Source: Azonexus sp.
GTDB taxonomy: Bacteria > Pseudomonadota > Gammaproteobacteria > Burkholderiales > Rhodocyclaceae
Assembly (NCBI RefSeq): GCF_030824335.1
Contig: NZ_JAVBXX010000012.1
Span: forward strand, 1-64,000
Direction: 5' to 3'
Length of the DNA stretch: 64,000 nt
Shown here: in pieces, positions 23,007 to 31,530 of the stretch
Layout: each line of letters starts with the position of its first letter
Numbering within the stretch: the stretch's first letter is position 1
Made by a program: the position numbers and the translations under genes
The notes under the pieces: generated by a model
What the model saw: only the letters and a program-made list of their open reading frames with translations
Told to the model about the DNA's origin: nothing
Database searches by the model: none

Positions 23007-24170
23007 ATGTTTGAGCAACACCTGAAGCGGGAACTGAAAGAAATCTCCGCCGCCGGCCTGAAGCGCCGCCGCCGCGTGCTGGAATCGCCCTGCGCTCGGA
23101 TTGTTGCGGTCGACGGCCGGGAAATGCTCAATTTCGCCAGCAACGATTACCTCGGATTGGCCAACCACGCCGGGATTGCCGACGCGCTGGCGGCCGGCGC
23201 GCAACGCTGGGGCGCCGGCAGCGGCGCGGCGCACCTGGTCAGCGGTCACCTCGCGCCGCACGAAGCGCTGGAAAAGGAAATCGCCGAATTTACCGGCTTT
23301 GCGCGCGCGCTGACCTTTTCCACCGGCTATCTGGCCAATCTCTCCGTCACGCCGACGCTGGCCGGGCGCGGCGCGGCGGTGTTCGCCGACAAGCTGAACC
23401 ACGCCTCGCTGATCGACGCGATGCAACTGGCCAAGGCCAACGGTGCCGACGTGCAGCGTTATCCGCATAACGACCTCGCCGCACTCGAGCGCCAACTGGC
23501 CGCCAGTCCGGCGCAACGCAAATTGATCGTCAGCGATGCCGTGTTCAGCATGGATGGCGACCTTGCGCCTTTGCCGGCCCTCTTCGCCCTGGCCGAACGT
23601 TTCGATGCCTGGCTGATCATCGACGATGCCCACGGTTTCGGCGTGCTTGGCGCCCAAGGCAGGGGCTGCCTGGCCCACTTTAATCTGCCGGCCGCCCCGC
23701 GCATCCTGCTGATGGGGACGCTGGGCAAGGCGGCCGGCGTCGGCGGCGCCTTTGTCGCCGGCAGCGAGCTGGCCATCGACTATCTGCTGAACAAGGGCCG
23801 CAGCTACATTTTCACCACCGCCGCGCCGCCGGCCATCGCCTGCGCCTTGCAACAAAGCCTGCAAGTGATCCGCGATGGCGATGCACTGCGCCGGCAGTTG
23901 TTTGCCAATATCGCCCGCCTGCGCGATGGCCTGGCCGGCCTGCCGTGGACGCTGCTCGCCTCGCCCACAGCCATCCAGCCGCTGATTGTCGGTGCCAACC
24001 AGGCCGCCCTCGATCTGGCCAAAGCCTTGTGGGAGCGCGGCCTGTGGGTGCCGGCCATCCGTCCGCCGACCGTCCCGAAAGACACGGCGCGGCTGCGCAT
24101 TTCGCTCTCGGCCGCCCACACCGCCGACGACATCGACCAATTGATCACTGCATTGAAGGAACTGGCTTGA
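23007..24170 (+). CDS. bioF: 8-amino-7-oxononanoate synthase
   Basis: 387-residue PLP enzyme condensing pimeloyl-ACP with alanine to KAPA, the first ring step of biotin synthesis. Visible: NFASNDYLGLANH, GAGSGAAHLVSGH, DAVFSMDGDLAPL, IIDDAHGFGVLG and the PLP lysine in LMGTLGKAAGVGGAF. It heads bioF-bioH-bioC-bioD; each downstream start overlaps the preceding stop. Contains a TGCGGTCGAC copy near its 5' end (23105-23114). The 109-bp upstream gap has TGTAAACC (about 22931), a BirA-operator-like half site. Confidence 0.95.
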   Translation: MFEQHLKRELKEISAAGLKRRRRVLESPCARIVAVDGREMLNFASNDYLGLANHAGIADALAAGAQRWGAGSGAAHLVSGHLAPHEALEKEIAEFTGFARALTFSTGYLANLSVTPTLAGRGAAVFADKLNHASLIDAMQLAKANGADVQRYPHNDLAALERQLAASPAQRKLIVSDAVFSMDGDLAPLPALFALAERFDAWLIIDDAHGFGVLGAQGRGCLAHFNLPAAPRILLMGTLGKAAGVGGAFVAGSELAIDYLLNKGRSYIFTTAAPPAIACALQQSLQVIRDGDALRRQLFANIARLRDGLAGLPWTLLASPTAIQPLIVGANQAALDLAKALWERGLWVPAIRPPTVPKDTARLRISLSAAHTADDIDQLITALKELA

Positions 24171-24880
24171 GTTCACCCCTATTTTTCCTGCCCGGCTGGT
24201 GTCTCGGCCGTGGCCCGCTGAATGCTGCGGTCGACGCGCTCAATGGCACATTTTTCGACCTGCCGGGTTATCGCGACATGCCCTTGATCGATAACTTCGC
24301 CGCCGCCACCGCCGACGTGGCCAGTCGCTTGCCGGAAAATGCCACCTTGTGTGGCTGGTCAATCGGCGCCCAACTGGCGCTGGCAGTGGCCGCGCACGCA
24401 CCGGAAAAAGTCGGCAAGCTGGTGCTCGTTGCCGGCACGGCCTCCTTCGTCCAGCGCGATGGCTGGCCGGATGCCATGGCGCCGGCCACCCTGGCCGATT
24501 TCACGGCGGCCGTGGCGGCAGATGCCGCGGCGATGCTGCCGCGCTTCGTCGGTGGCTTCAACCGGGGCGATGCCCGGGCCAAGGAAGTGACGCGCGAACT
24601 GCTGGCGCTGGCCGACCCACTGCCGCCCGAAGCGGTGCTGGCCAGCGGCCTGCGCTGGCTGCGCGAGCTCGACCTGCGCAATACCGCACCACAAGTCCAG
24701 GCACCGACGCTGCTCATCCACGGCGGCGCCGACCCGCTGATGCCACTGGGTGCGGCACAAGCCCTGGCTGCCCTGATCCCAAATGCCCGGCTGGAAATTT
24801 TCGCCGATTGTGCCCACGCGCCTTTCCTGTCGCGCCCCGCCGATTTCCTCGCCTGCGTGCGCCAGTTCCTGCATGACTAG
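24167..24880 (+). CDS. bioH: Pimeloyl-ACP methyl ester esterase BioH-like
   Basis: 237-residue alpha/beta hydrolase that would release pimeloyl-ACP from its methyl ester, ending the BioC-BioH disguise pathway. Nucleophile elbow CGWSIGAQLAL (GxSxG), catalytic Asp region LIHGGADPLMP and His in DCAHAPFLS. Start is TTG 24167 overlapping the bioF stop (TTGA), giving LSSPLFFLPGWCLG, where a BioH should begin. Longer upstream in-frame extensions lie inside bioF. Shorter than E. coli BioH and perhaps a BioH-replacing variant. Context fixes the function. Confidence 0.85.
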   Translation: MSSPLFFLPGWCLGRGPLNAAVDALNGTFFDLPGYRDMPLIDNFAAATADVASRLPENATLCGWSIGAQLALAVAAHAPEKVGKLVLVAGTASFVQRDGWPDAMAPATLADFTAAVAADAAAMLPRFVGGFNRGDARAKEVTRELLALADPLPPEAVLASGLRWLRELDLRNTAPQVQAPTLLIHGGADPLMPLGAAQALAALIPNARLEIFADCAHAPFLSRPADFLACVRQFLHD

Positions 24881-25637
24881 ACCGCCCAAGGCGCGCGTGC
24901 GCCAGTCCTTCGAGCGCGCCGCCGCGACTTACGATGCTGCCGCCAGTGTGCAGCGCCTGATCTGCAACCGCTTGCTCAATGGCCTGCCGCTTGGCGCCGG
25001 CATCCAGCGGGCGCTCGATGCCGGTTGTGGCACCGGTTATGCGCAAGGCTTGTTGCACCAGCGATATCCGGCCGCCGAATTCATTTCCCTCGACCTGTCG
25101 GCCGCCATGCTCAAGCATATCGCCAGCCCATGCCAACGCATTGCCGGCGACCTGGAGCACCTGCCGCTGGCCGATCGCAGCATCGATCTCTACTGGTCCA
25201 GCCTGGCCGTCCAGTGGTGCGACCTGGCCCAGGCGCTGCGCGAAGCACGCCGGGTCCTGCGACCGCACGGCCATCTGGTACTGGCCACGCTCGGCCCGTC
25301 GACCTTTCACGAACTGCGCACCGCGTTCAGCCGGATCGATAATTACCAACACACACTGAGCTTTCATGCGCCAGCCGAGATCGAAACCCTGGCCCGGCAA
25401 AGCGGCCTTTCTGCGGTCAACAGCAAAAATCATCAGGAAATCGCCTACTACCCGGACCTGCGCAGCCTGCTGCATGCCGTCAAGGCAGTCGGCGCCAACC
25501 AGTTGGGCAGCGGACGACGGACCGGCTTGATGAGCCGAAGCACGCTGCGCCGCGTCGAACACGCCTACGAAACCCTGCGCCAGCCTGCTGGCCTGCCACT
25601 CACCTACGACATCATCAGCCTGCACGCACAATCATGA
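24873..25637 (+). CDS. bioC: Malonyl-ACP O-methyltransferase
   Basis: 254-residue SAM methyltransferase that starts pimelate synthesis by methylating malonyl-ACP. Opening RVRQSFERAAATYDAAASVQ is the BioC signature; SAM loop ALDAGCGTGYAQGLL; post-motif SSLAVQWCDLAQALREARRVLRPHG. ATG 24873 overlaps the bioH stop by 8 bp. It carries a TGCGGTCAAC variant of the recurring motif in the codons for SAVNS. Confidence 0.93.
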   Translation: MTRPPKARVRQSFERAAATYDAAASVQRLICNRLLNGLPLGAGIQRALDAGCGTGYAQGLLHQRYPAAEFISLDLSAAMLKHIASPCQRIAGDLEHLPLADRSIDLYWSSLAVQWCDLAQALREARRVLRPHGHLVLATLGPSTFHELRTAFSRIDNYQHTLSFHAPAEIETLARQSGLSAVNSKNHQEIAYYPDLRSLLHAVKAVGANQLGSGRRTGLMSRSTLRRVEHAYETLRQPAGLPLTYDIISLHAQS

Positions 25638-26296
25638 AACCAGCCTATTTCCTGACCGGAACCGATACCGACATCGGCAAAACTTTCGTCACCTGCGCCT
25701 TGCTGCATCGCGCTCGCCAGGACGGCCTGTGCGCCGTCGGCCTGAAACCGGTGGCTGCCGGCACCGACAGCGCCGGAAACAATGATGATGTCGTACGAAT
25801 TCGTGCCGCCAGCGGCCTGCAACTGCCGGCCGACATCGTCAATCCGTATTGTTTTGCTCCCGCCATCGCGCCACATATCGCGGCGGCAGAAGCCGGCGTT
25901 GACATCGACTTCAAACGAATCGACCAAACCGTGCGCAGTGCCCGCCAGCAAGCCGACCTTGTCATTGTTGAAGGTGCGGGTGGTTTTTGCGTGCCGTTCG
26001 GTGTTGACCGCAATGGTGCCGATCTGGCGGCACAACTCAAGTTGCCGGTCATTCTGGTCGTCGGCATGCGCCTTGGTTGCCTGAACCACGCGCTACTGAC
26101 AGCCGAAGCCATCGCGGCGCGCGGTTTGCTGATTGCCGGCTGGGTAGCCAATTGCTTGGCGACGGAAATGGATCGCTTCAGCGAAAACCTGGCGACGCTG
26201 GACGAGCAGTTGCTCGCCCCACGGCTTGGCGTGCTGCCCTATGATCCGGTCGGCGGAAGCATTGCGGCCGCCGCCAGACTGCAATTACCGGCCTGA
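25634..26296 (+). CDS. bioD: Dethiobiotin synthetase
   Basis: 220-residue ATP-dependent enzyme closing the ureido ring of dethiobiotin from DAPA and CO2. P-loop FLTGTDTDIGKTFVTCAL at the N-terminus, GLKPVAAG, and VEGAGGFCVPFG are typical. Overlaps bioC by ATGA and is the last gene of the operon; bioB is not in the window. Its 3' end overlaps the convergent Hpt gene by 12 bp. Confidence 0.95.
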   Translation: MKPAYFLTGTDTDIGKTFVTCALLHRARQDGLCAVGLKPVAAGTDSAGNNDDVVRIRAASGLQLPADIVNPYCFAPAIAPHIAAAEAGVDIDFKRIDQTVRSARQQADLVIVEGAGGFCVPFGVDRNGADLAAQLKLPVILVVGMRLGCLNHALLTAEAIAARGLLIAGWVANCLATEMDRFSENLATLDEQLLAPRLGVLPYDPVGGSIAAAARLQLPA

Positions 26297-26632
26297 CAGA
26301 CGGCGCAAAACCCCGGCCACATCCTGCACGCGCGCAATAAGCGCCGGCACCTGCGCAGCCCCGGCAGCAACCTCGCCAGCCCGAGCCTGCTTTTCCAGCG
26401 CGAAGGCCAGGTCGGCGCCGGCATCGTCGGAAAACGTCGCAAGCAAACCCTTGATGGTATGCGCCTCGCGCTGCAACTGCACGGCGTCCGTCGCCTGTAC
26501 GGCAGCCTGCAAAGCGGCACAGTTGTTATCGACATCGTCGAGGAACATGGCGACCATCATCGAGAAAATTTCCTCGTCGTCCCCCAAGCGTTCCATGATG
26601 GAGGGTTTGTCGAGCACGAATGAGCTGAGCAT
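26285..26632 (-). CDS. Hpt-domain phosphotransfer protein
   Basis: 115-residue single Hpt domain with the phosphorylated histidine in AHTIKGLLATFSD. It would relay phosphate between a hybrid kinase and a response regulator. ATG 26632 chosen because GGAGAATCCC precedes it; an in-frame ATG at 26644 has no RBS. It lies 22 bp after the HD-GYP regulator on the same strand, which is a likely partner in c-di-GMP signalling. Confidence 0.85.
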   Translation of the reverse strand: MLSSFVLDKPSIMERLGDDEEIFSMMVAMFLDDVDNNCAALQAAVQATDAVQLQREAHTIKGLLATFSDDAGADLAFALEKQARAGEVAAGAAQVPALIARVQDVAGVLRRLSGR

Positions 26633-26654
26633 GGGATTCTCCATCTACGTCAAT

Positions 26655-27707
26655 TCAGGTCAGCGGAATGGCTTCGTCGCGGAAGCGTTGGCGCACTTCG
26701 AGCACTTCATCCCAAGCGCCAAGGAAAGTGCTGACGCACAGTGGATCGAAATGCGACCCCCGACCTTCTTCGAGCAGACGACAAGCGTCTTCCAGTGACC
26801 AGGCTTTCTTGTACGGCCGTTCGGAAGTGAGCGCATCAAAGACATCGGCCACTGCGACGATGCGCCCGAACAGCGGAATGGCCTCGCCGGCCAAACCGTT
26901 CGGGTAACCACTCCCGTCATACTTTTCGTGGTGCGTCAGGGCAATCTCGGCCCCCGTCTGCATGATTTCCGAACCGCTGTCCTTGAGCAGTTCATGGCCC
27001 AGTTCGGCATGCCGCTTCATTACATCGAATTCCTCAACCGTCAGGCGTCCGGGCTTCAGCAGAATGTGGTCCGGAATGCCGATCTTGCCGACATCGTGCA
27101 TCGGTGCCGCCTGCAAAATCAGCTTGCAGCGGATTTCATCGAGCCCCATACGGCGGGCGATGATTTGCGAGTAATGCGCCATGCGCTGGATATGGGCACC
27201 GGTTTCCGGATCGCGAAACTCGGCGGCTCGGGAAATGCGGAAAATCAGTTCGCGCTCGCGTTCGCGGATTTCCTTCGTCCGCGCATCGACCTGTTCTTCC
27301 AGGTAGGCGGCGCGATCCGCCAGAGACTTTTGCCCGGCGCGCAGCGCCAGCATGTTGCGCGCCCGTGCCGAAAACTCGAGCCGGTCAATCGGCTTGGTCA
27401 GGAAATCATTGGCCCCGCCGAGCAAGGCTTCGTAACGCACATCCTTCTGATCGTTGGCCGTAATCATCAGCACTGGAATTTCGGCCCGACCCGGCAACTG
27501 ACGAAATTCGGCGATGAAACGCAGACCGTCCATTTCCGGCATCATGTAATCGACAATGACCAGATCCGGGGCATTTTCCCTGCACCATTCAAGTGCTTTC
27601 AACGGCATATCGAACAAGATGGGCTCGCACTCGCCCAACTTCAGGACAAGCGCCCGAATCAGGGTGAGATTGATCTCACTGTCGTCAATGATCAAAACTT
27701 TATGCAT
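26655..27707 (-). CDS. Response regulator with HD-GYP phosphodiesterase domain
   Basis: 350 residues: a receiver domain (phospho-acceptor D53 in VIVDYMMPEMDG), a coiled linker and an HD-GYP domain. The HD motif (MHDVGKIGIPDHILLKPG) and GYP-region motif (HHEKYDGSGYPNGL) are intact, so it should hydrolyse c-di-GMP (RpfG family). A co-oriented Hpt protein follows, suggesting a phosphorelay input. No kinase is adjacent. Confidence 0.93.
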   Translation of the reverse strand: MHKVLIIDDSEINLTLIRALVLKLGECEPILFDMPLKALEWCRENAPDLVIVDYMMPEMDGLRFIAEFRQLPGRAEIPVLMITANDQKDVRYEALLGGANDFLTKPIDRLEFSARARNMLALRAGQKSLADRAAYLEEQVDARTKEIRERERELIFRISRAAEFRDPETGAHIQRMAHYSQIIARRMGLDEIRCKLILQAAPMHDVGKIGIPDHILLKPGRLTVEEFDVMKRHAELGHELLKDSGSEIMQTGAEIALTHHEKYDGSGYPNGLAGEAIPLFGRIVAVADVFDALTSERPYKKAWSLEDACRLLEEGRGSHFDPLCVSTFLGAWDEVLEVRQRFRDEAIPLT

Positions 27708-27757
27708 ATTTTCTGCCCAAGCGTTGGCGTTCCGGACGCAGTATATAATGTTGCGCC

Positions 27758-28366
27758 ATGAAACTCCTCTTTGACCTTTTCCCGGTAATCCTCTTTTTCA
27801 TCGCCTTCAAATATTCCGAGAAAAATCCGGAATTTGCCGTCGACTGGGTGGGCACGCTACTTGGCGGTGCTGCGGTCGACATCCGGCAGGCGCCCATTTT
27901 GCTGGCCACCATCGTCGTCATCGTAGCCACCGTCGCCCAGATCGTCTGGGTGCGCTGGCGACACGGCAAGGTGGACAAGATGCTCTGGGTCAGTCTTGCC
28001 CTGGTCGTCGTTTTCGGCGGCATGACGCTGATTTTCCAGAATGAAAATTTCATCAAATGGAAGCCAACCATCCTGTACTGGATTTTTGCCGGCAGCATGG
28101 CCTTTGCCAGCATCGTCATGAAAAAAAATGCCATCAAGACCATGCTCGGCGAGCAACTTAAATTGCCGGACGCTGTCTGGCAAAGGCTGAATCTGGCGTG
28201 GATCGGGTTTTTCCTGATCATGGGCGTCGTCAACCTGGTCGTTGCGTTCAATTTTCCGACCGACACCTGGGTCAATTTCAAACTGTTCGGCGGCATGGGC
28301 TTGATGTTTGTATTCATCCTGGCGCAAGGCGCCTTGCTGTCGAAATATGTCGAGGAAGAAAAGTAA
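27758..28366 (+). CDS. yciB: Inner-membrane septation protein A family (YciB)
   Basis: 202-residue polytopic inner-membrane protein with five to six hydrophobic helices and the family opening [18 protein letters not shown]. YciB is linked to envelope integrity and cell division. A TATAAT at 27744-27749 lies only 8 nt before the ATG with no Shine-Dalgarno between them, so the mRNA may be leaderless. The stop overlaps the yciI start by 1 nt. Contains a TGCGGTCGAC copy at 27871-27880. Confidence 0.92.
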   Translation: MKLLFDLFPVILFFIAFKYSEKNPEFAVDWVGTLLGGAAVDIRQAPILLATIVVIVATVAQIVWVRWRHGKVDKMLWVSLALVVVFGGMTLIFQNENFIKWKPTILYWIFAGSMAFASIVMKKNAIKTMLGEQLKLPDAVWQRLNLAWIGFFLIMGVVNLVVAFNFPTDTWVNFKLFGGMGLMFVFILAQGALLSKYVEEEK

Positions 28367-28668
28367 TGCTTTACGTGATCATCGGTGAAGATCGTGCCGG
28401 CACACTGGAACAACGCATGAATGCCCGCCCGGCGCATGTCGAACGACTGCTTGCGCTGCAACAGGATGGCCGCCTGATCCTGGCCGGCCCCTGCCCGGCG
28501 ATTGACTCGCCCGACCCCGGCCCGGCCGGTTTTTCCGGCAGCGTCATCATTGCCGAATTTGCCTCGCTGGAGGCTGCCCGCAGTTGGGCCGATGCCGACC
28601 CTTATATTGCAGCCGGCGTTTATGAAAAAGTCACCGTCAAGCCGTTCAAGAAGGTTTTGCCAGCCTGA
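28366..28668 (+). CDS. yciI: YciI-like protein
   Basis: 100-residue ferredoxin-like protein of the YciI family ([22 protein letters not shown] ... [11 protein letters not shown] ... [17 protein letters not shown]). The conserved histidine in RPAHVERL and the DPY motif are present. Cytosolic; the role is unclear in general. One-base overlaps on both sides (yciB and bolA) show tight coupling. Confidence 0.88.
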   Translation: MLYVIIGEDRAGTLEQRMNARPAHVERLLALQQDGRLILAGPCPAIDSPDPGPAGFSGSVIIAEFASLEAARSWADADPYIAAGVYEKVTVKPFKKVLPA

Positions 28669-28934
28669 TGCCGAGCACGACCGCCGAACTCCTGCGCACA
28701 CGCCTGCAGGTACTGGAACCTCTTTCCGTCAATATCGAGGATGAGTCACATCGTCACGCCGGCCATGCCGGCGCGCGTGATGGCGGACATTTCATCCTTG
28801 ATATCGTGGCCGGCGCATTTGCCGGAAAAAGCACGCTGGCCCGCCATCGACTGGTGTACGATGCTGCTGGCGACTTGAAAGAGTGCGGAATCCATGCTTT
28901 GGTCATCCGCGCCAAGACGCCAGACGAAGTCTAA
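28668..28934 (+). CDS. BolA-like protein
   Basis: 88-residue BolA-fold protein (RLQVLEPLSVNIEDESHRHAGH, then GGHFILDIVAGAFAGKSTLARHRLVY). BolA-family proteins partner with monothiol glutaredoxins in Fe-S handling or act as stress regulators. ATG overlaps the yciI stop as TGATG. The invariant histidine in HALVIRAKTP is present. Precedes the secreted PpiC gene by 41 bp. Confidence 0.9.
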   Translation: MPSTTAELLRTRLQVLEPLSVNIEDESHRHAGHAGARDGGHFILDIVAGAFAGKSTLARHRLVYDAAGDLKECGIHALVIRAKTPDEV

Positions 28935-28975
28935 TTTTTGTTCTCTTTTTAGTTCACTCCACTCAGGACCCATTC

Positions 28976-29761
28976 ATGTTCAAACTCACCTCCCTGGCTG
29001 CACTGCTGGTTGCCGGCAGCCTTATCTCCGCACCAGCCCTTGCCCAGGGTAAGGCATTTGCCACGGTTAACGGCCAAGCCATTTCGCAGTCGGTCTACGA
29101 CGCTTTTGTCGCCGAGCAGAAAGCTCAGGGTGCCAAGGATTCCGCCGAGCTGAAGAACGCCGTCAAGGAAGAACTGGTACGCCGCGAACTGCTGGCGCAG
29201 GAAGCCAAGAAGAAGGGCCTGGACAAAAAGGCCGACATTCAGGGCCAGGTCGAACTCGCCCGTCAGGCTGTGTTGATCCGCGCCTACCTGTCCGACTATG
29301 TGCGTGCCAACCCGATCAGCGATGCACAGTTGAAGGCCGAATACGACCTGATCAAGAATTCGCTGGGTAGCACCGAATACAAGGCTCGTCACATCCTGGT
29401 CGAGAAGGAAGAAGACGCGAAAGCGATCATCGCCAAGCTGGAAAAGGGTGAAAAATTCGCCGACCTGGCCAAGCAGTCGAAAGATCCCGGCTCCAAGGAC
29501 AAGGGCGGCGAACTGGACTGGAGCTCGCCGAACAGCTACGTCAAGCCGTTTGCCGAAGCCCTGCCCAAGCTGAAGAAGGGTGAGTACACCAAGGCACCGG
29601 TGAAGACCGACTTTGGTTATCACGTCATCCAGGTCGACGACAGCCGCCCGCTGACGCCGCCGAGTTTCGACCAGGTCAAGCCGCAACTGCAACAGCGTGC
29701 CGGCCAGATGCAGATCGAAAACCTGATCAAGGACCTGCGCGCCAAGGCCAAGGTCAACTAA
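28976..29761 (+). CDS. Periplasmic peptidyl-prolyl isomerase (PpiC type)
   Basis: 261 residues with a signal peptide (FKLTSLAALLVAGSLISAPALA, cut near residue 23), an N-terminal SurA-like helical region and a parvulin domain (KARHILVEKEEDAKAIIAKL, then SKDPGSKDKGGELDWSSP and FGYHVIQVDD). It helps fold exported and outer-membrane proteins. Last gene of yciB-yciI-bolA-ppiC; a clear terminator follows. Confidence 0.92.
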   Translation: MFKLTSLAALLVAGSLISAPALAQGKAFATVNGQAISQSVYDAFVAEQKAQGAKDSAELKNAVKEELVRRELLAQEAKKKGLDKKADIQGQVELARQAVLIRAYLSDYVRANPISDAQLKAEYDLIKNSLGSTEYKARHILVEKEEDAKAIIAKLEKGEKFADLAKQSKDPGSKDKGGELDWSSPNSYVKPFAEALPKLKKGEYTKAPVKTDFGYHVIQVDDSRPLTPPSFDQVKPQLQQRAGQMQIENLIKDLRAKAKVN

Positions 29762-29784
29762 GCCAGGCCACAGCCCTGCGACAA

Positions 29785-29810
29785 GCCCACCACCCGGTGG
29801 GCTTTTTTTT
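29785..29810 (+). terminator. Rho-independent terminator after ppiC gene
   Basis: Stem GCCCACC / GGTGGGC with a 4-nt loop followed by eight T residues, 24 bp beyond the stop codon. Confidence 0.92.
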
Positions 29811-29893
29811 GTGCTGCAGCCGGCCGGGCAAAATCGGAAAAATTGATCCATCTTCATGCCATCAACGCCGGCTGGTGATCCAATGCCAGCCTG

Positions 29894-31117
29894 ATGCGCT
29901 TTCGATTCATTTTTTTCCTGGGGTTCCTGCTGCACAGCCTGCCCGGCCAAGCCGAGCAGTTGCTGCAAACCTGGCTGGATGTCGCCCGGCCCGGCAGCGT
30001 GCTGCGCTTGCCGCCCGGCACCTACCGCGGACCGGCCATCATCGACCGGCCGCTGACGCTGGAAGGCAACGGTCAGGTGATCATCGACGGCGGCGGCAAA
30101 GGCACGGTACTGACCATCAAGGCCGATCAGGTCACGCTACGCGGGCTGCATCTGCGCAACAGCGGCGATTCGCACGATGCCATCGACGGCGCGATCATGG
30201 CCGAAGGCAAGGGCTTGCTGATCGAGAACAACGTGATCGACGATGTGCTGTTCGGCATCTCGCTGCATCGGGTCAATGCCAGCACCGTCCGCCATAACCG
30301 CATCCGCTCCCGAGCCAGCGACGCGGCCGACCGCGGCGATGGCTTTCGCCTGTGGTTCAGCACCGGTAACCGGGTCGAGCACAACGACATCCGGCGGATT
30401 CGCGACATCACGGTCAGCAACTCGCCGGACAACCGGTTCACCGGCAATCGCATTTACGACAGCCGGCGCGCCTTCAATTTTCTTTTTTCGCATCGCAGCG
30501 TCGTTGACCGCAATCATCTGGAACAGAACTCGACCGGCATCATTGCGCTCAATTCCGAAGATCTGCTGATCCGCGGCAACCGCATCCTGCACGCGATGGA
30601 TGCCTCCGGCACCGGCATTGCGTTGAAGGAAACCTCGGCCGCCATCGTGGTCAACAACGAAATCGTGCATTGTGCCCACGGCATCATGGCCGATTCGCCG
30701 ATGGACCCTTACAACCGCATCGTGCTGGTCAACAACCTGATCGCCCACAACCTGACCGGCATTTATTTCTACGGCGCGATGGGCGGCCATGTCGCGGTGG
30801 CCAATACTTTCCGCAACAATCTGTGGCCGGTCACCATCATTGGCGATGGCGACCCGCTGGATGACGTCTGGTGGGGCAATTACTGGGACGACTACCAGGG
30901 CTTCGACCGCAATGGCGACGGTTTCGGCGACTGGCCGCACAACCTGCTGGCCTACGCCGACCGCATCTGGATGGAAACGCCGCCGACCAAGTTTTTCCGC
31001 AACAGCATCCTGTTCGAGATGCTCGATTTCCTTGAGCGCCTGGCCCCCTTTTCATCGCCCACACTGATCCTGCGCGACCATGCGCCGCGCATGCAGCCCT
31101 ATCCCGTCAAGCGCTGA
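29894..31117 (+). CDS. nosD: NosD-like periplasmic copper-site maturation protein
   Basis: 407-residue exported right-handed beta-helix protein with signal peptide (IFFLGFLLHSLPGQA). The parallel beta-helix contains many NxIxxxxxG coils and a C-terminal NosD signature GNYWDDYQGFDRNGDGFGD. NosD helps insert the copper site of nitrous oxide reductase. No nosZ, nosF, nosY or nosL accompanies it here, so it is either an orphan paralogue or serves another enzyme. Its 3' end overlaps the convergent NTF2-like gene by 11 bp. Confidence 0.85.
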   Translation: MRFRFIFFLGFLLHSLPGQAEQLLQTWLDVARPGSVLRLPPGTYRGPAIIDRPLTLEGNGQVIIDGGGKGTVLTIKADQVTLRGLHLRNSGDSHDAIDGAIMAEGKGLLIENNVIDDVLFGISLHRVNASTVRHNRIRSRASDAADRGDGFRLWFSTGNRVEHNDIRRIRDITVSNSPDNRFTGNRIYDSRRAFNFLFSHRSVVDRNHLEQNSTGIIALNSEDLLIRGNRILHAMDASGTGIALKETSAAIVVNNEIVHCAHGIMADSPMDPYNRIVLVNNLIAHNLTGIYFYGAMGGHVAVANTFRNNLWPVTIIGDGDPLDDVWWGNYWDDYQGFDRNGDGFGDWPHNLLAYADRIWMETPPTKFFRNSILFEMLDFLERLAPFSSPTLILRDHAPRMQPYPVKR

Positions 31118-31529
31118 TCGCACGGCGCAAACCGCGCATCAACAGGCCGAGGCCGGGCATCTTCATGTACAACTCTTCCGCCGTATCCCAGTAATCGCGG
31201 TGGTAATTCACCTTGCCGTCCGCAGCGAAGCGCAGATGGGACACTCCGTGCATCGCCTGCACCTTCCCCTTTCCCCACAAGCGCACACGGTAGTAAAAAA
31301 CCCAGACCAGCATCGCGCCCTTGGCATCCACGATCTGCTCGGTCACGACAAAACGCGGTTCGTCCACCTGTTTGAACATGTGACTGAAAATCCGCTGAAT
31401 CGCGGCAAGGCCGCGCACTTCGTTGAACGGGTCCTTGAACCAGGCATCCTCGGCATAGAAATCGGCAAACCGGTCGATCTTGTCCTGACTCAGCTCATGA
31501 TAAAAACGGATCAAGGGTTCAATTTGCAT
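31107..31529 (-). CDS. NTF2/SnoaL-like protein (last gene of light-response operon)
   Basis: 140-residue cone-fold protein (IEPLIRFYHELSQDKIDRFADFY, DPFNEVRGLAAIQRIFSHMF, DWYxxY-like HRDYWDTAEELYMKM). Family members bind small hydrophobic molecules or act as isomerases. ATG 31529 lies 1 nt before the SDR stop, so it is co-translated with the operon. A role in modified fatty acid metabolism is inferred from context only. Confidence 0.78.
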   Translation of the reverse strand: MQIEPLIRFYHELSQDKIDRFADFYAEDAWFKDPFNEVRGLAAIQRIFSHMFKQVDEPRFVVTEQIVDAKGAMLVWVFYYRVRLWGKGKVQAMHGVSHLRFAADGKVNYHRDYWDTAEELYMKMPGLGLLMRGLRRAISA

Positions 31530-31530
31530 T

